Assembly: GCA_022606425.2 (NCBI GenBank)
Contig: JAHDVF020000980.1
Coordinates: 620,001 to 684,000, forward strand
Direction of reading: 5' to 3'
Source: Lepidostoma basale
Taxonomy: Eukaryota > Arthropoda > Insecta > Trichoptera > Lepidostomatidae
Length of the DNA: 64,000 nt
Part shown: positions 11,460 to 29,900 of the stretch, one piece after another
Position numbering within the stretch: position 1 is the first letter of the stretch
How the letters are laid out: every line of letters begins with the position of its first letter
Position numbers and translations under genes: made by a program
The notes under the pieces: model-generated
What the model saw: only the letters and a program-made list of their open reading frames with translations
What the model was told of the DNA's origin: nothing
Database searches by the model: none

Positions 11460-11890
11460 TTTACATGTTACTGGTCATTGAAAATGATCATTTGCGGGAC
11501 ATTTTGCCAGATTGGTTAAGAAAATATGGACCAGAAGGGTGGTGTAGTGGAAACCCCGCGAAGACAAAAGAAACAAAGAGAGACCTACCCCCACACGATG
11601 ATCCGATGACATTAGAAAATTTGCTGGTGATTGAATGCGAAAGGCACAAGACAGAAATACGTGGTGAAGTGTGGGGTGGCCCTATGTCCAGCAGTGGACG
11701 ACAACGCATGTTTAAGTATGTAAGTAAGTTACATGTTGTGCTGTGCATTAACAAACGACGTTAGACGATCGTTCGAATACGACATGGATCCATGTTGCCC
11801 AGGATCGAAAGAAATTGAAGTAGATAAAGGAGTGGTCACGGGGACTTACGTCAAGGAGTGGACTGATACAAGCTGATGATGATGAATGAA
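11460..11890 (+). mobile_element. LINE 3' fragments, two kinds
   Basis: HLRDILPDWLRKYGPEGW and VWGGPMSSSGRQRMFKY with a GTATGTAAGTAAG tail. A second fragment, ending TGATGATGATGA, follows. The first recurs in part at 17455-17515. Confidence 0.65.
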
Positions 11891-11914
11891 TTTAAATGAA
11901 AAAACAATATAATA

Positions 11915-12345
11915 ACTAACTTACAAACTAACTAAGTAACCATCACCCCGATTCCCCGAAGCGCCAGCAGAAATAATGGACTGCCACATTTTTCTTTCCT
12001 GACATACTTCTTTCGACTCCTTATTATTCGTCTCTTGCACGCACATAAATTTTTCCGACTCCTCATTTTGCTGACACTCGGTTTCATTCTATTTCTAGTT
12101 CCATTTACATCGTTTACATATATATTTCTTACTCTTCTTTCTTTATTCATTATTTCCATGTGTCCAAACCATCTTAACCATCCAACCATCTTTCACTTCT
12201 TATATTTTCATTCGACACTCTTATCAAATACAGATTTTCTACACATTCGTTTAAGATATCTCATTTCTGTTGCATTTATTCTAATTTCGTCATTCTTTTG
12301 CCAGTTCCTTGCTTCGCTTCCTTACATAAATAAATCGATAAATTA
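11915..12345 (-). mobile_element. TTAG-tail LINE fragment
   Basis: [18 protein letters not shown] and [12 protein letters not shown] with AACTAACTAAGT at the plus-strand left end. Confidence 0.8.
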
Positions 12346-12739
12346 TTATATTTCAATTATTAATATTAATATTTATACTTTTAATATAAATATTTTGTAT
12401 GTACTTACTTATACACGTTAGGATTATAAAACACGTAAAAATATAAGAACTGTGTGACATACTTTCAATATTTGTACTAAAAGAGAAACAATTGCTCGTA
12501 TTAATTTTATAAGCTCGTTTGTTTTGCTCGAGAAGGAAATTTGTTTATGATTTCTTTGTTATCGCAAATTTTGTTTCACGAGTTTTCAAAAGCAAGATTT
12601 TAAAAATATTTTAAACATCCAATTAATTTGATTTATTATTCAGTGAGTAATGAATCAATGTTGAAATTTTTAAGCGTATTCGATTATTGCGAGTAACATT
12701 CAATATTTATGTTTTAAGCATTGACTTTTGTCTTCTCAT

Positions 12740-13390
12740 TCTTCTAAGATTTCTTATTTTAGACCTTTGGTCTGTTCCTGTAATCAAGCTGGCCTCTCTT
12801 GAAGGTCGACTCCCAGCTATCCCTCCACATCTTTAGTGGTATTCCAGGGGGACGGTAGCCGGCAGGAATCTGATGCACCACAGCGTGTGGGATTCTGGAG
12901 GGATTCATCCTCTGCACGTGCGCATTCCGGTATCTTCTGCGTTGTCTAGCCCATCTTACGACATCTTCCACCTTGCAGATTTTGCGGATAGCCGTATTCC
13001 TCGCCCTATCTCGAAGAGTCTTTCCTTCTATCATCTTCAGCGTCCGCATCTCTGCCACCCGCACTTTAGCCTGCGTTCTTGTGGTATCCGCTCTGGTCTC
13101 AATGATATATGTCATTATAGGCCCTTACGCAAGTTGTGTATATTCTGACATTACTGTCAGTTCTCATATACATGTTCTTCCATATGATCTCCTAGAGACA
13201 ACCCGATACCGCCGAAGCCTTGTTGACTTATCCCATTATATCACTTACAAGATTATTTTGACCGAGTAGATCCACTCCCAGATATCTTAACTTCGCAACC
13301 TGTTCCAGCATTCTGTCATTTATGGATAACCTGCATCCTAAGGGTTCTTTTGAGAATATCATAAAATTTTGGTTTTTCAACTGAGATCAT
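12740..13390 (-). mobile_element. LINE 3' part (GRPPKRWRDRW family)
   Basis: TYIIETRADTTRTQAKVRVA, LKMIEGKTLRDRARNTAIRK, VRWARQRRRYRNAHVQRM and PGIPLKMWRDSWESTFKRG. Confidence 0.85.
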
Positions 13391-13734
13391 CAGATTGAAG
13401 TTGGCGGCCGATTTCTGGAATCTATTTCTTTTGTCGTTTTCGTATATATTTTTTTTACGTATTCTGATTCATTCATTATTTCAACAATACATTATGATCG
13501 CTATGCTTCGCACAAGACATACCGCGATCCAAGTTTTCCACCTTCCGACTTATCGCACTAACTACGCTCAAAGCGCGGCAATGTACATGATTTGCGACAA
13601 CTTTAATAAGCATTTTGGTAAAATCGATATTTTTCACCTTATTGAGCGTAATTTAAAAATCATGATCACAGCAATATTTCAGCGTAGAAGAGATTTTAAT
13701 GTAATATTATTTTTTTATCATTCCACTATTATTA

Positions 13735-14110
13735 TTTTTCTTTTTCTTCTCAGTGTAGGTCTTGTGGCCTGTTTCTTAAGAGGAATTGGCCTCCTGCCAG
13801 GTCGACTCTCAGGTGTCGATCCATCTGTTTGGTGGTCTCCCCGGGGGTTGTCAACCTGGGGGTTGGCCGAGCAACAGAATGAGAGAATGGATCCATTCTC
13901 CTCACGTGTGCATACCAGTATCTTCTCCTCCTTCACCTAACGACATCCTCAACCATTCATATTTCCCTTATTCTTGAGAATTCTATGGCGTAGTGTCTTG
14001 CCAGATATATTTTGGAGCTTCTACATTTTTGACACTCTGAGTGCGTTTTTTGTGATGTGTCCGCCCTGCATTTCTTTCCCTATGTCATGATGGGTAGTAC
14101 ACAAGTCTTA
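13735..14110 (-). mobile_element. LINE 3' part (GRPPKRWRDRW family), degenerate
   Basis: On the minus strand the frames resemble RNAHVRRMD and PGRPPKRWSDDL with many interruptions. The long plus-strand frame here is a shadow. Confidence 0.6.
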
Positions 14111-14599
14111 TAAATTCTTGCTTTAATTTATATTTTTAACATATTTAAATATTATGTTTAAATAAGTTAAAATTCAATTTCATTTCATACTGTCGTCTGT
14201 TAATTATTATATTTATTAATATAGTATAATATTTGTGGTAGCATGAAATTGGCCTGTTTCTATGTTTCTTTTATACACAGATAAGTATTAAAATTGCAGT
14301 ATGTTACCATAAATAAATAAATATTTTAATTACGTTTTATAAAAAAACAGGATTTAATATACAATATTATGAAATATTTGGTTTAAATTCAGTCTAATAC
14401 ATGCATTTAAAATGTATAGTGAATGTCTTAAATATTCAAATAAAAACATTATTTTTAAAAATTTGTATTAATTTATAAAATGCAGTATGAAGTGAAAGTG
14501 GAAACAATTAATATATAACATAATAAATACAAAAGTTTCATAAATTACAATTTTTTAATCTTTCGAAGGTAAGTTAGCTAGTTTCTAGTAGTGTTAGTA

Positions 14600-14660
14600 G
14601 AAAAATAAGTCGAAGAAAGCCAAAGAAGACATGGCGTGATCAAATTAATCAATTACTTAT
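14600..14660 (+). mobile_element. TTAG-tail LINE scrap
   Basis: About 50 bp matching the RPRKTWRDQIN segment, next to the gene B 3' end. Confidence 0.4.
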
Positions 14661-14789
14661 TTTTCTAAAAAAAAAAGGAAAAATTAAAAAAACAACAGTA
14701 TCTTAATTCATTATAAAATCTTCAAGGGTGTTTTCGTTGAAAAAAACGCTCTTGGCATAATGTCGTTTTAATCTAATTAACTTCACTAA

Positions 14790-22768
<7,979 letters not shown>

Positions 22769-22820
22769 TATGAAGCCTTGAATTTGGATCGAATGTCTAC
22801 CGATCGGTTATGCCTTTCCT

Positions 22821-22826
22821 TTTATA
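22821..22826 (-). promoter_or_regulatory. TATA box of gene B
   Basis: TATAAAAGG on the minus strand, 53 bp before the gene B ATG. This leaves a short 5' UTR. Confidence 0.6.
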
Positions 22827-22829
22827 TGA

Positions 22830-23158
22830 ATTGAAAATAAATAAAACAAATGTAATCTATTGATGTTTCTATTCCATATTTGAAAAAAAAAATTGTTATC
22901 TATGTTGCATCATATTTCAATTGCATTCCATTTCCAATGTTTGCTTTGAACGATTAGATTCGCAATAAACTTATTGCAAAGGTAATTATATAAAACACTA
23001 TATCATTGCATTGCGCCATTAGATGCCGATATTAAATCTTTTCATTTTGTTTATTTAAGAATAATTTTATATCGAATAGCCGATTTTTATGTAATTATAG
23101 CTTACCTTATCTTTTTGCGATAAAATCATAACTTTTAATCAGTACTAATATGTATAAC
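22830..23158. other. Spacer upstream of gene B
   Basis: AT-rich upstream region of gene B. No second gene or clear enhancer motif seen. Confidence 0.4.
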
Positions 23159-23159
23159 T

Positions 23160-23567
23160 TTTAATTCATAAGGATTTATTGTATCTCAATAGAGACGAAG
23201 ATGATAATTGTTTTCTGGGAACAGAATATGGTGGCCGAGGCGCATACAGGACTTATGACCTGTCATTGGTTGGGTTGAGCGATCGCTTTATGTTTAACAA
23301 CATTCCCCATTCCGCCTTATGGCCACCACGTCAGACAATTTTTGGAACTTGTATATGTGGTAGGTTTCCACGCCTATCTTTACATTTTTTATGTTCACTC
23401 TACACTAGCGTCATCTATTAAGATTAGAAAGCATTAAGCAGAAAACCTTTATTAATGTACTGTGAAAGTCTCTGCAAATCATACAGTACTCGATTTCGCC
23501 TGGAGATGTCTCTCCAATAATTTATCCGCAATGGGTGAAATCCAGTATTTGTGTACAAGAATTTGTT
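23160..23567 (+). repeat. ~430-bp repeat copy with inverted end
   Basis: Its right end contains GGGTGAAATCCAGTATTTG, the inverse of the lead at the left of other copies. This suggests terminal inverted repeats. Confidence 0.75.
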
Positions 23568-23756
23568 GAGTTGATATTTCAAAATGTTGATATTTAATTT
23601 AATAGAATTTATATTCTGGTCCTGACGATCAGCTTACCATTATTTAGATTATGGCATCAGCTACCAAATTATTGACCTATTCTTAATTTCTATTGAAGCA
23701 GCTCGCTATTCGTTACTATCATTTCTATTCGTTAAGACGAATCATCTTACTAACCA

Positions 23757-24690
23757 TCAACCAACGAAGCAGCAACTAACTAACTAACTAACCATCACAC
23801 CGTCTCTCCAAAGGGGTAGGCAAAAGGATTGGACTGACACACTTTTCTTTCCTGACATATGAGGCCACTAGGACAAAAGTGGTCTAACCAACATTTTTTG
23901 AAAAATTTAGTTACTGGTCTAACCCACACCTATTTGTGACCTATTATAAAAGAAAAATTAATCTAACCACCATTTCCAAGTGGAAACATAGATATCGCCA
24001 TAAATACTTCTTTTGCTCTGACAAAAAATCAAAATATATGGAGTCAAATGTGGTCTATTATAAGTAACCATCAAAAAATATCCTCAAACTTTATATTTCC
24101 TATTGAAATATGGGAAAAAAACGTCAAATTTTCAATCGCATTTATCTCCATTGTCTAAATTTGGGGTTAGACCACTCTTGCCCTGGCGGCCTCATATTTC
24201 TTCGCTTCCTCAATATTCATACATCGTGTCATTTTCTCTGACTCCTTACGTGGCAGACATTCATTATTTGATCACATTTTCCTTGGACTTCCTCTATTTC
24301 TAGTTCCATTTACATAGTTGACATGTATTTTCTTTTACCATTCATTGATTCTTTCCATGTGTCCAAATTAATGATCCTTATATTATTTTATTCATAACAT
24401 AACCGGAGGATGTCAAAATAGTGCAGAGCATAAAATTTTTTAGAATAAATTAAATAAATATGTAAACAAAATGTTGCCTTATATTGTTACCTTATTATTA
24501 TAATTGAATGTTTAATTGTTTTTATTAGAACATGTGTTATGTACATGTGTACTATTTCAAGTAAATAAGTAAATAAATAAATAAATTACACCATCATTCG
24601 CACCGTATTCACTTCTTAAATTTTCTTTCGACATTCTATCATACACAGAGTATACACATTAGTCTAAGAGATCACTTAGATAGTTTAAAT
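23757..24690 (-). mobile_element. TTAG-tail LINE, interrupted by a TIR element
   Basis: Starts AACTAACTAACTAACCATC on the plus strand. Its sequence is contiguous across the inserted element at 23860-24194 and continues as degenerate family sequence to about 24690. Confidence 0.75.
23860..24194. mobile_element. 335-bp TIR element (MITE), TA target site
   Basis: Ends are TGAGGCCACTAGGACAAAAG and, inverted, TGAGGCCGCCAGGGCAAGAG. The inverted match extends through GTGGTCTAACC. TA flanks both sides. No coding capacity. Confidence 0.85.
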
Positions 24691-24909
24691 AGAAAATAAA
24701 TATATAAAACAGTGTTTCCAATATTTTAAAATGATTTATTTTTGTATGTATTTAACGCACACAAAATACCACCTAATAATTCAAAGATGAGGGATCTTCT
24801 AACAAGACTTATTTGGAAGCATCTTCGACCTTTGATTAGATAAACCTTCATCTTAAATATTTAAGATAATGATCGCAAAGCAGACTCAATAACTGTTTCG
24901 AAGATAATT

Positions 24910-25375
24910 TTTTTAATTGTATCTCAATAGAGACGAAGACGCAAACTGGAAACTGAATATGGATGATCAAGATGTTTACAGGACTTATGACCTGTCATTG
25001 GTTGGGTTAAGCGCACGCTTTATGTAATTACAACATTCCCCATTCCACCATTGTTATTATGATCATGCATGATACATTTTTGGAAGTTGTATATATACTC
25101 CAAATCCATACCTATCTTCACGTGTCAGTTCCAGTCAACCATCTATGTAGATTTGATTGTACTAATTAATTTTTAAAGATTAATCTATACAATCCACCCA
25201 CTATCGCCATCTATGGAGAATGATTGTTTAGCATTTAGCAAACTACTTTATTAACACAATGCGAAGAGGCTACCGCCTCCTAGCGCACTGTTTTTAGAAG
25301 TCGCCTGGAGTATCACTTCTATTTTATACGCCAAAGAATTGACCAGAATATAATTTTTTTCTCCAAAATTTCGTT
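24910..25375 (+). repeat. ~430-bp repeat copy
   Basis: Full-length core without the lead sequence, preceded by a T run. Confidence 0.8.
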
Positions 25376-25444
25376 TTATTTCGATTGTTTTGTGTTTACC
25401 TGCTCAAACTATTGAGTTTACCTGCTCTTATGCGTATTCGCTCA

Positions 25445-26105
25445 CTAATGAAAGAGATTCTGTTCAAAGTTACCAGAATCAGACGTTCCGGATTCGAAAT
25501 TTTCGCTACGATTGATGGAACGGTTATTAACTGAATTCTGATTACTATAACGGCCATTTTCGAGACTAATCGATTTATTGAACGAGAAACTGTAATGTTT
25601 TTCTACTGAAAGCAAATATTGGATGTTCGATTGGTCGTATCTTTTTGAAGAACCTGTAGCCAAATCAAGCTTTATGTCGACGTTGTTCTTGGCGTGAATT
25701 ATACCGTTGCGGATTCTATTATCTATTTTATTAGTGACGCGTACCACCTTCTCCAACTGATGTTGGAGGGAAAAATTGAGGGACGCCGAGGGCCCGGAAG
25801 GAGACAGATGCCCTGGCTGCGAAACGTGAGGGAGTGGACCGGCATCCGAAGTGTTGAGGAGCTGTTCCGAGCGGCGCAGGACAGGGACAGGTTCGCCGAG
25901 GTGATCGCCAACGTTGGGGGGACCCGACAGGGCACTTGAAGAAGAAGAAGTGACGCGTCACTTTTTATTTCTAGTTGGCGGTTTGATTGTATAATATGGA
26001 ATCGGAATTTGTTTTGTGTACACTATACACTGAATTCCTTGAAGAATCAGCTGAAACTAATATATTTTCAAACGATTCCACTTCCGCTTCATAAGACCCA
26101 ACAGT
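25445..26105 (-). pseudogene. Broken coding-like remnant downstream of gene C
   Basis: Two open stretches on the minus strand, one around EAEVESFENILVSADSSRN (to about 25975) and one from about 25756 to 25445 (SVEKHYSFSFNKSISLENG, FESGTSDSGNFEQNLFH). A stop and an inserted LINE fragment (25743-25948) separate them. The composition (Ser, Asn, Lys) resembles the gene C tail. It could be an old extension of that tail or an unrelated exon. Confidence 0.3.
25743..25948 (+). mobile_element. LINE 3' end (GAAGAAG-tail family)
   Basis: Encodes [37 protein letters not shown] and [13 protein letters not shown], then a GAAGAAGAAG tail. Flanked by a 10-bp target duplication, AGTGACGCGT, at 25733-25742 and 25949-25958. 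Confidence 0.9.
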
Positions 26106-26161
26106 TTCTTAAGGGTGAAATTATTTCACTGCCTGATATAGATGTACTGGTAGGCTGTTTA

Positions 26162-26462
26162 ACCATGAAACAGTAGTGAGATTCTGTAAGTCTCAACGCC
26201 TACGGTGGGTTGGCCATGTGGAAAGAATGCTAGAGGGTAGAACACCACAAATTATATCCAGATGGGTGCCCCGCGAAAAGAGACCAAGAGGCAGACCGAG
26301 GAAAAGATGGGCGGATTGCGTGGAAGAAGATTGGGAGAAAATGGAAGGAGTTGGGGAATGGAGAAAGATGGCCAGAGACAGAAACCAGTGGAGCACCGTT
26401 GTGGAGGCGGCCAAGTCCCACACGGTGATGTAACGCCGAGAAATGAATGAATAAATGAATGA
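26162..26462 (+). mobile_element. LINE 3' end with ATGAATGA tail
   Basis: Encodes LRWVGHVERMLEGRTPQII, RGRPRKRWADCVEEDW and DRNQWSTVVEAAKSH. The AATGAATGAATAAATGA tail is followed by a 14-bp target duplication (TGGTAGGCTGTTTA at 26148-26161 and 26463-26476). Confidence 0.9.
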
Positions 26463-26478
26463 TGGTAGGCTGTTTAGT

Positions 26479-26484
26479 TTTATT
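26479..26484 (-). terminator. Polyadenylation signal of gene C
   Basis: AATAAA on the minus strand about 42 bp past the gene C stop. A LINE fragment with a 14-bp target duplication was inserted just beyond it. Confidence 0.6.
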
Positions 26485-26525
26485 TCATTGTAAAGAACCA
26501 ATCTGAAACGGTTTTGTTGTTTGTA

Positions 26526-26924
26526 CTATTCGTTTGGCTTCTTTAAATCATCTGATTGGCTTTGGATTTCGTCTGTAGTACGAGTAGCTTTAGGAAATTT
26601 AAATCTATTTGCAGACTCCGAAAATCTGTTTTTTTTAATTCCTTGTATTCTGACGTGTGGTATGTCATAAATAATATTTTTACTGTGATTCCGATTTGAT
26701 GACTTTTTATTTCCGGAGTCATTGTTCACTTTATGTTCGTATGTTTCTTTTGACTGGTGTATATGTTCTGAATCTTCGGAATTCCGCGCGATGTTTTCTC
26801 TTATCCACTTTTTGTGGTCATAAATTCTTGTAAATACCTCCGGAAAGTTCGGAGTACAAGTTGCATTCTTCACTAGAATCCCTACTAATTTATTCCCTTC
26901 CACTAATGGACTGCCGGCATCACC
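26526..26924 (-). CDS. Gene C exon 5: Ser195 position is Ala; basic tail
   Basis: Opens GDAGSPLVEGNKLVGIL, so the catalytic Ser is Ala and Gly197 is Ser. The fold continues through FPEVFTRIYDHKKWIREN, where chymotrypsins normally end. About 75 Ser/Asn/Lys-rich residues then lead to TAG. The tail is specific to this paralogue. Confidence 0.88.
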   Translation of the reverse strand, partial: GDAGSPLVEGNKLVGILVKNATCTPNFPEVFTRIYDHKKWIRENIARNSEDSEHIHQSKETYEHKVNNDSGNKKSSNRNHSKNIIYDIPHVRIQGIKKNRFSESANRFKFPKATRTTDEIQSQSDDLKKPNE

Positions 26925-29900
26925 CTAAAACAAAAGACATTCAACACATTATTTTTTAATCCAAATGTCATCCAAACCCTTTTTAAAATGTTAATATTGT
27001 TTTTGTAGACCCTTTACGTATGGAAGTGAAGCATCCAACTGTCAAAAGAAGGATGAAGGTAGAATGTAGTGCAGTAGAAACGAGATCTCTTAGACGAATG
27101 TGTGCATGCTCTGTGTATGATAGTGTCGAATGAAAATATAAGAAGTAAATGCAGTGTGAATGAAAGTGTTATGAACAAAATAATTCAAACATTTTGAATG
27201 CATACAAATACTTGTAGACGAATATTGGATTTTCTTTACCCATTGCGGGCTATCAATTCAATGATTAATTGTATCTCAATAGAAACAACGATGCAAACTG
27301 GAAACAGAATATGATGATCGAGGTGCTTACAGGACTTATGACCTGTTGGGTTGAGCGCAAGCTGTATGTAATACAATATTCCCCATTCCACGCTTCTTAC
27401 GACCACCATGTCTGAAATTTTTTTGGAATTTGTATTTATGTTAATATGCAACACCAAACTTTACATGTCAGTTCCAATCTACACACTAGCGACATCTATG
27501 AATTATCAGACATGGTGGGCGTTAGAAGGGTAGAATGGGGAATGTTGTATTACATAAATCGTGCGCTTAACCCAACCAATGACAGGTCATAAGTCCTGTA
27601 AGCACTTCGATCACCATATTCTGTTTCTAGTTTGTATCTTCGTTCCTATTGAGATACAATTAATCCTTAAAATAATTCAAGTATCATGTAGATGTTTTGG
27701 ACACATGGAAAGAAAGAAAGGGAAAAAAGTATATGTTAACGATGTAAGCGGAACAAGAAATGGAGAAATACCGAGGAAAACGTGGCACGATTGAATAAAT
27801 CAAATATTGAAGATCGGCCACGCGAGTATGAATATGTGCGTGCATGACTCGATGTATGAATGTTGAGAAAGCAATAGAAGTATGTCAGGAAACTGACTAC
27901 TATGTGGCGTGATGGTTAGTAACTAAAGTATTTTTTGTACTTACAAAACAATTATTGGATGCTGTTCTGACATTTGCGCAGATGAGAGAATTTTGGGCAT
28001 CAGAAGTTCCCAAGACATGTCCTTTGCAGGTCTCTTCGTCGATCTTCTGAACTTTCGTAAATTGGAGGACATTATTCGGATTCTTGGGATTCTGCAAAAG
28101 AAAACGAAATGTTTGTCAATCACACGAAAGCGTAGGTGGATATATGCGAATGTTGCCAATTTGTGTTATGCTAATTTCGCTTTGATGACACTCGTCATCT
28201 CGGAACCTATTCTTAAATGGAAACGTTTTGAAAAGATTCCTGATATCATTTTTCTCTTATTAGAAGCAGACATAAATTTGAGCGAGTTGACTCGCTCATT
28301 TTATATGGACGGCTCCAAGGCCACGGCAACAGAAAGCGAGTTTACTCGCATAAGGCACCAAACCGGTTAATAAGTGAATAGTTTAACTCACCCCCGGTTT
28401 ACCCCAACCGGTCAACCATACGTTCGGCGAGTTTCCAGATTTTTTGCTAGGAGGTCCGATTGGTCCAACGTCATGGTTGAATAGGATGGTTCTGTTTGTG
28501 CGCACAAGTGCTATCTCATTCTGATTTTCTGGTTGAAATGGAATGACCTTTTCGATTGCGTATTCAGATCCTCTGGTGTTGAGACTATCTGAACCAACTG
28601 ACAGAGTTATATTAGGCCAACTGTAAAATAAAATAATCTTGATTATGAAACATTTAATCCTTGATGTGAAGGACCTTTTCGTTTGCATATTCAGATCATC
28701 TGATGTTGAGACTATTTAAACCAACTGGCAGGGTTATAAAGGATGTTTTTTTAGAGGTTTGGTTTTTAAACTGGTAACATTATTTCTACAGACTGGCAAT
28801 TTAACAATTGAAAATTGATTTATAGTCAATACGTTTTGCCATTTCACCCAGTTGCTCAATAAATGTGTCAAAAATTGGACTTCACGACAATAACGATGTG
28901 TATAAGGATTTTTTTTTAGAGGTATACAAATTCAAAAGAAAAAAAAACACATTAAAATAATGTTAATGTCAATGATATTGTTTTTTTTTAATAGATAATT
29001 TTATGCCATTATTGTTAAAATATGACTTCGGGAATATGAGCGCCACGGCTAGCTCGAATGAAGCGCAATCGTGAAGTCCAATTTTCGACACCTTTATTGA
29101 GCAACTGGGTAAAATTAGTTTAAAAACCAAACCTCTAAAAAAACTACCCTTTATTAGGCCAACTGTAAAATAAAAGTGTCTTTATTATGAAGCACTTAAT
29201 TCGTTTTGTGAATGACCTATTGGTTTGCGTATTCAGTTCCTCTGATGTTGAGACTATTTGGACCACTGAGAAATCTGCCGAAGCATTGGATAGATTCGAG
29301 AGGAGAGTTTTTGCTGATTTTATGTTCCCGCGAATGATGGAGAAGAGTGTCGCATAAGACGAAATAAAGAATCGTTCAACATTTATGAAGCCCCTAGTAT
29401 CTCAACACACATAAGACCCAGAGGGCCGTCAACCACCAGGACGACCACCAAAGAGATGGAGAAAAGGCTGGTCTTCTTCACCACAGGAAGAAAGATGATA
29501 TCATAAACAGATCGCAAGATCTACAATCAGAAGAAGAATAAGACATAAGAAGAATAAAAAAAAAATAAGACCCTCTACACGAGAGAGTACGGGGTATATC
29601 CTTCGCTCTATCTAACGGCATTTCTCTTGGGTATGCTGGAGTATAACTCCCTCGAACTGAGGAGGGAAGGATTAATGTCAACGCATTTTTTCAAACTGAT
29701 TTGGGGCTTTATTGAGAACCCCTATGTTCTGGAGAAAAAAGGTCTTTTTTTCCTGATGTTAGCGCCGACTACAATTGTTCTTTGCTCCATCACGCAGAAC
29801 CAACCTGCCTTTGGTGATGCCATAGGAAGAGCAATTCGGACGTTGAATCTAATCGTCTCGGATTTTGACATTTTAAGTGTCAGTGAGGCAGAATCCATAA

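Noticed and set aside
13395..13940. 181-codon plus-strand open frame
   Set aside because: Its second half is antisense to a LINE 3' end, and its first half is AT-rich with no family features.
14244..14285. MKLACFYVSFIHR as a signal-peptide exon
   Set aside because: It lies on the plus strand and stops at once, while the gene needing a signal exon (gene A) is on the minus strand.
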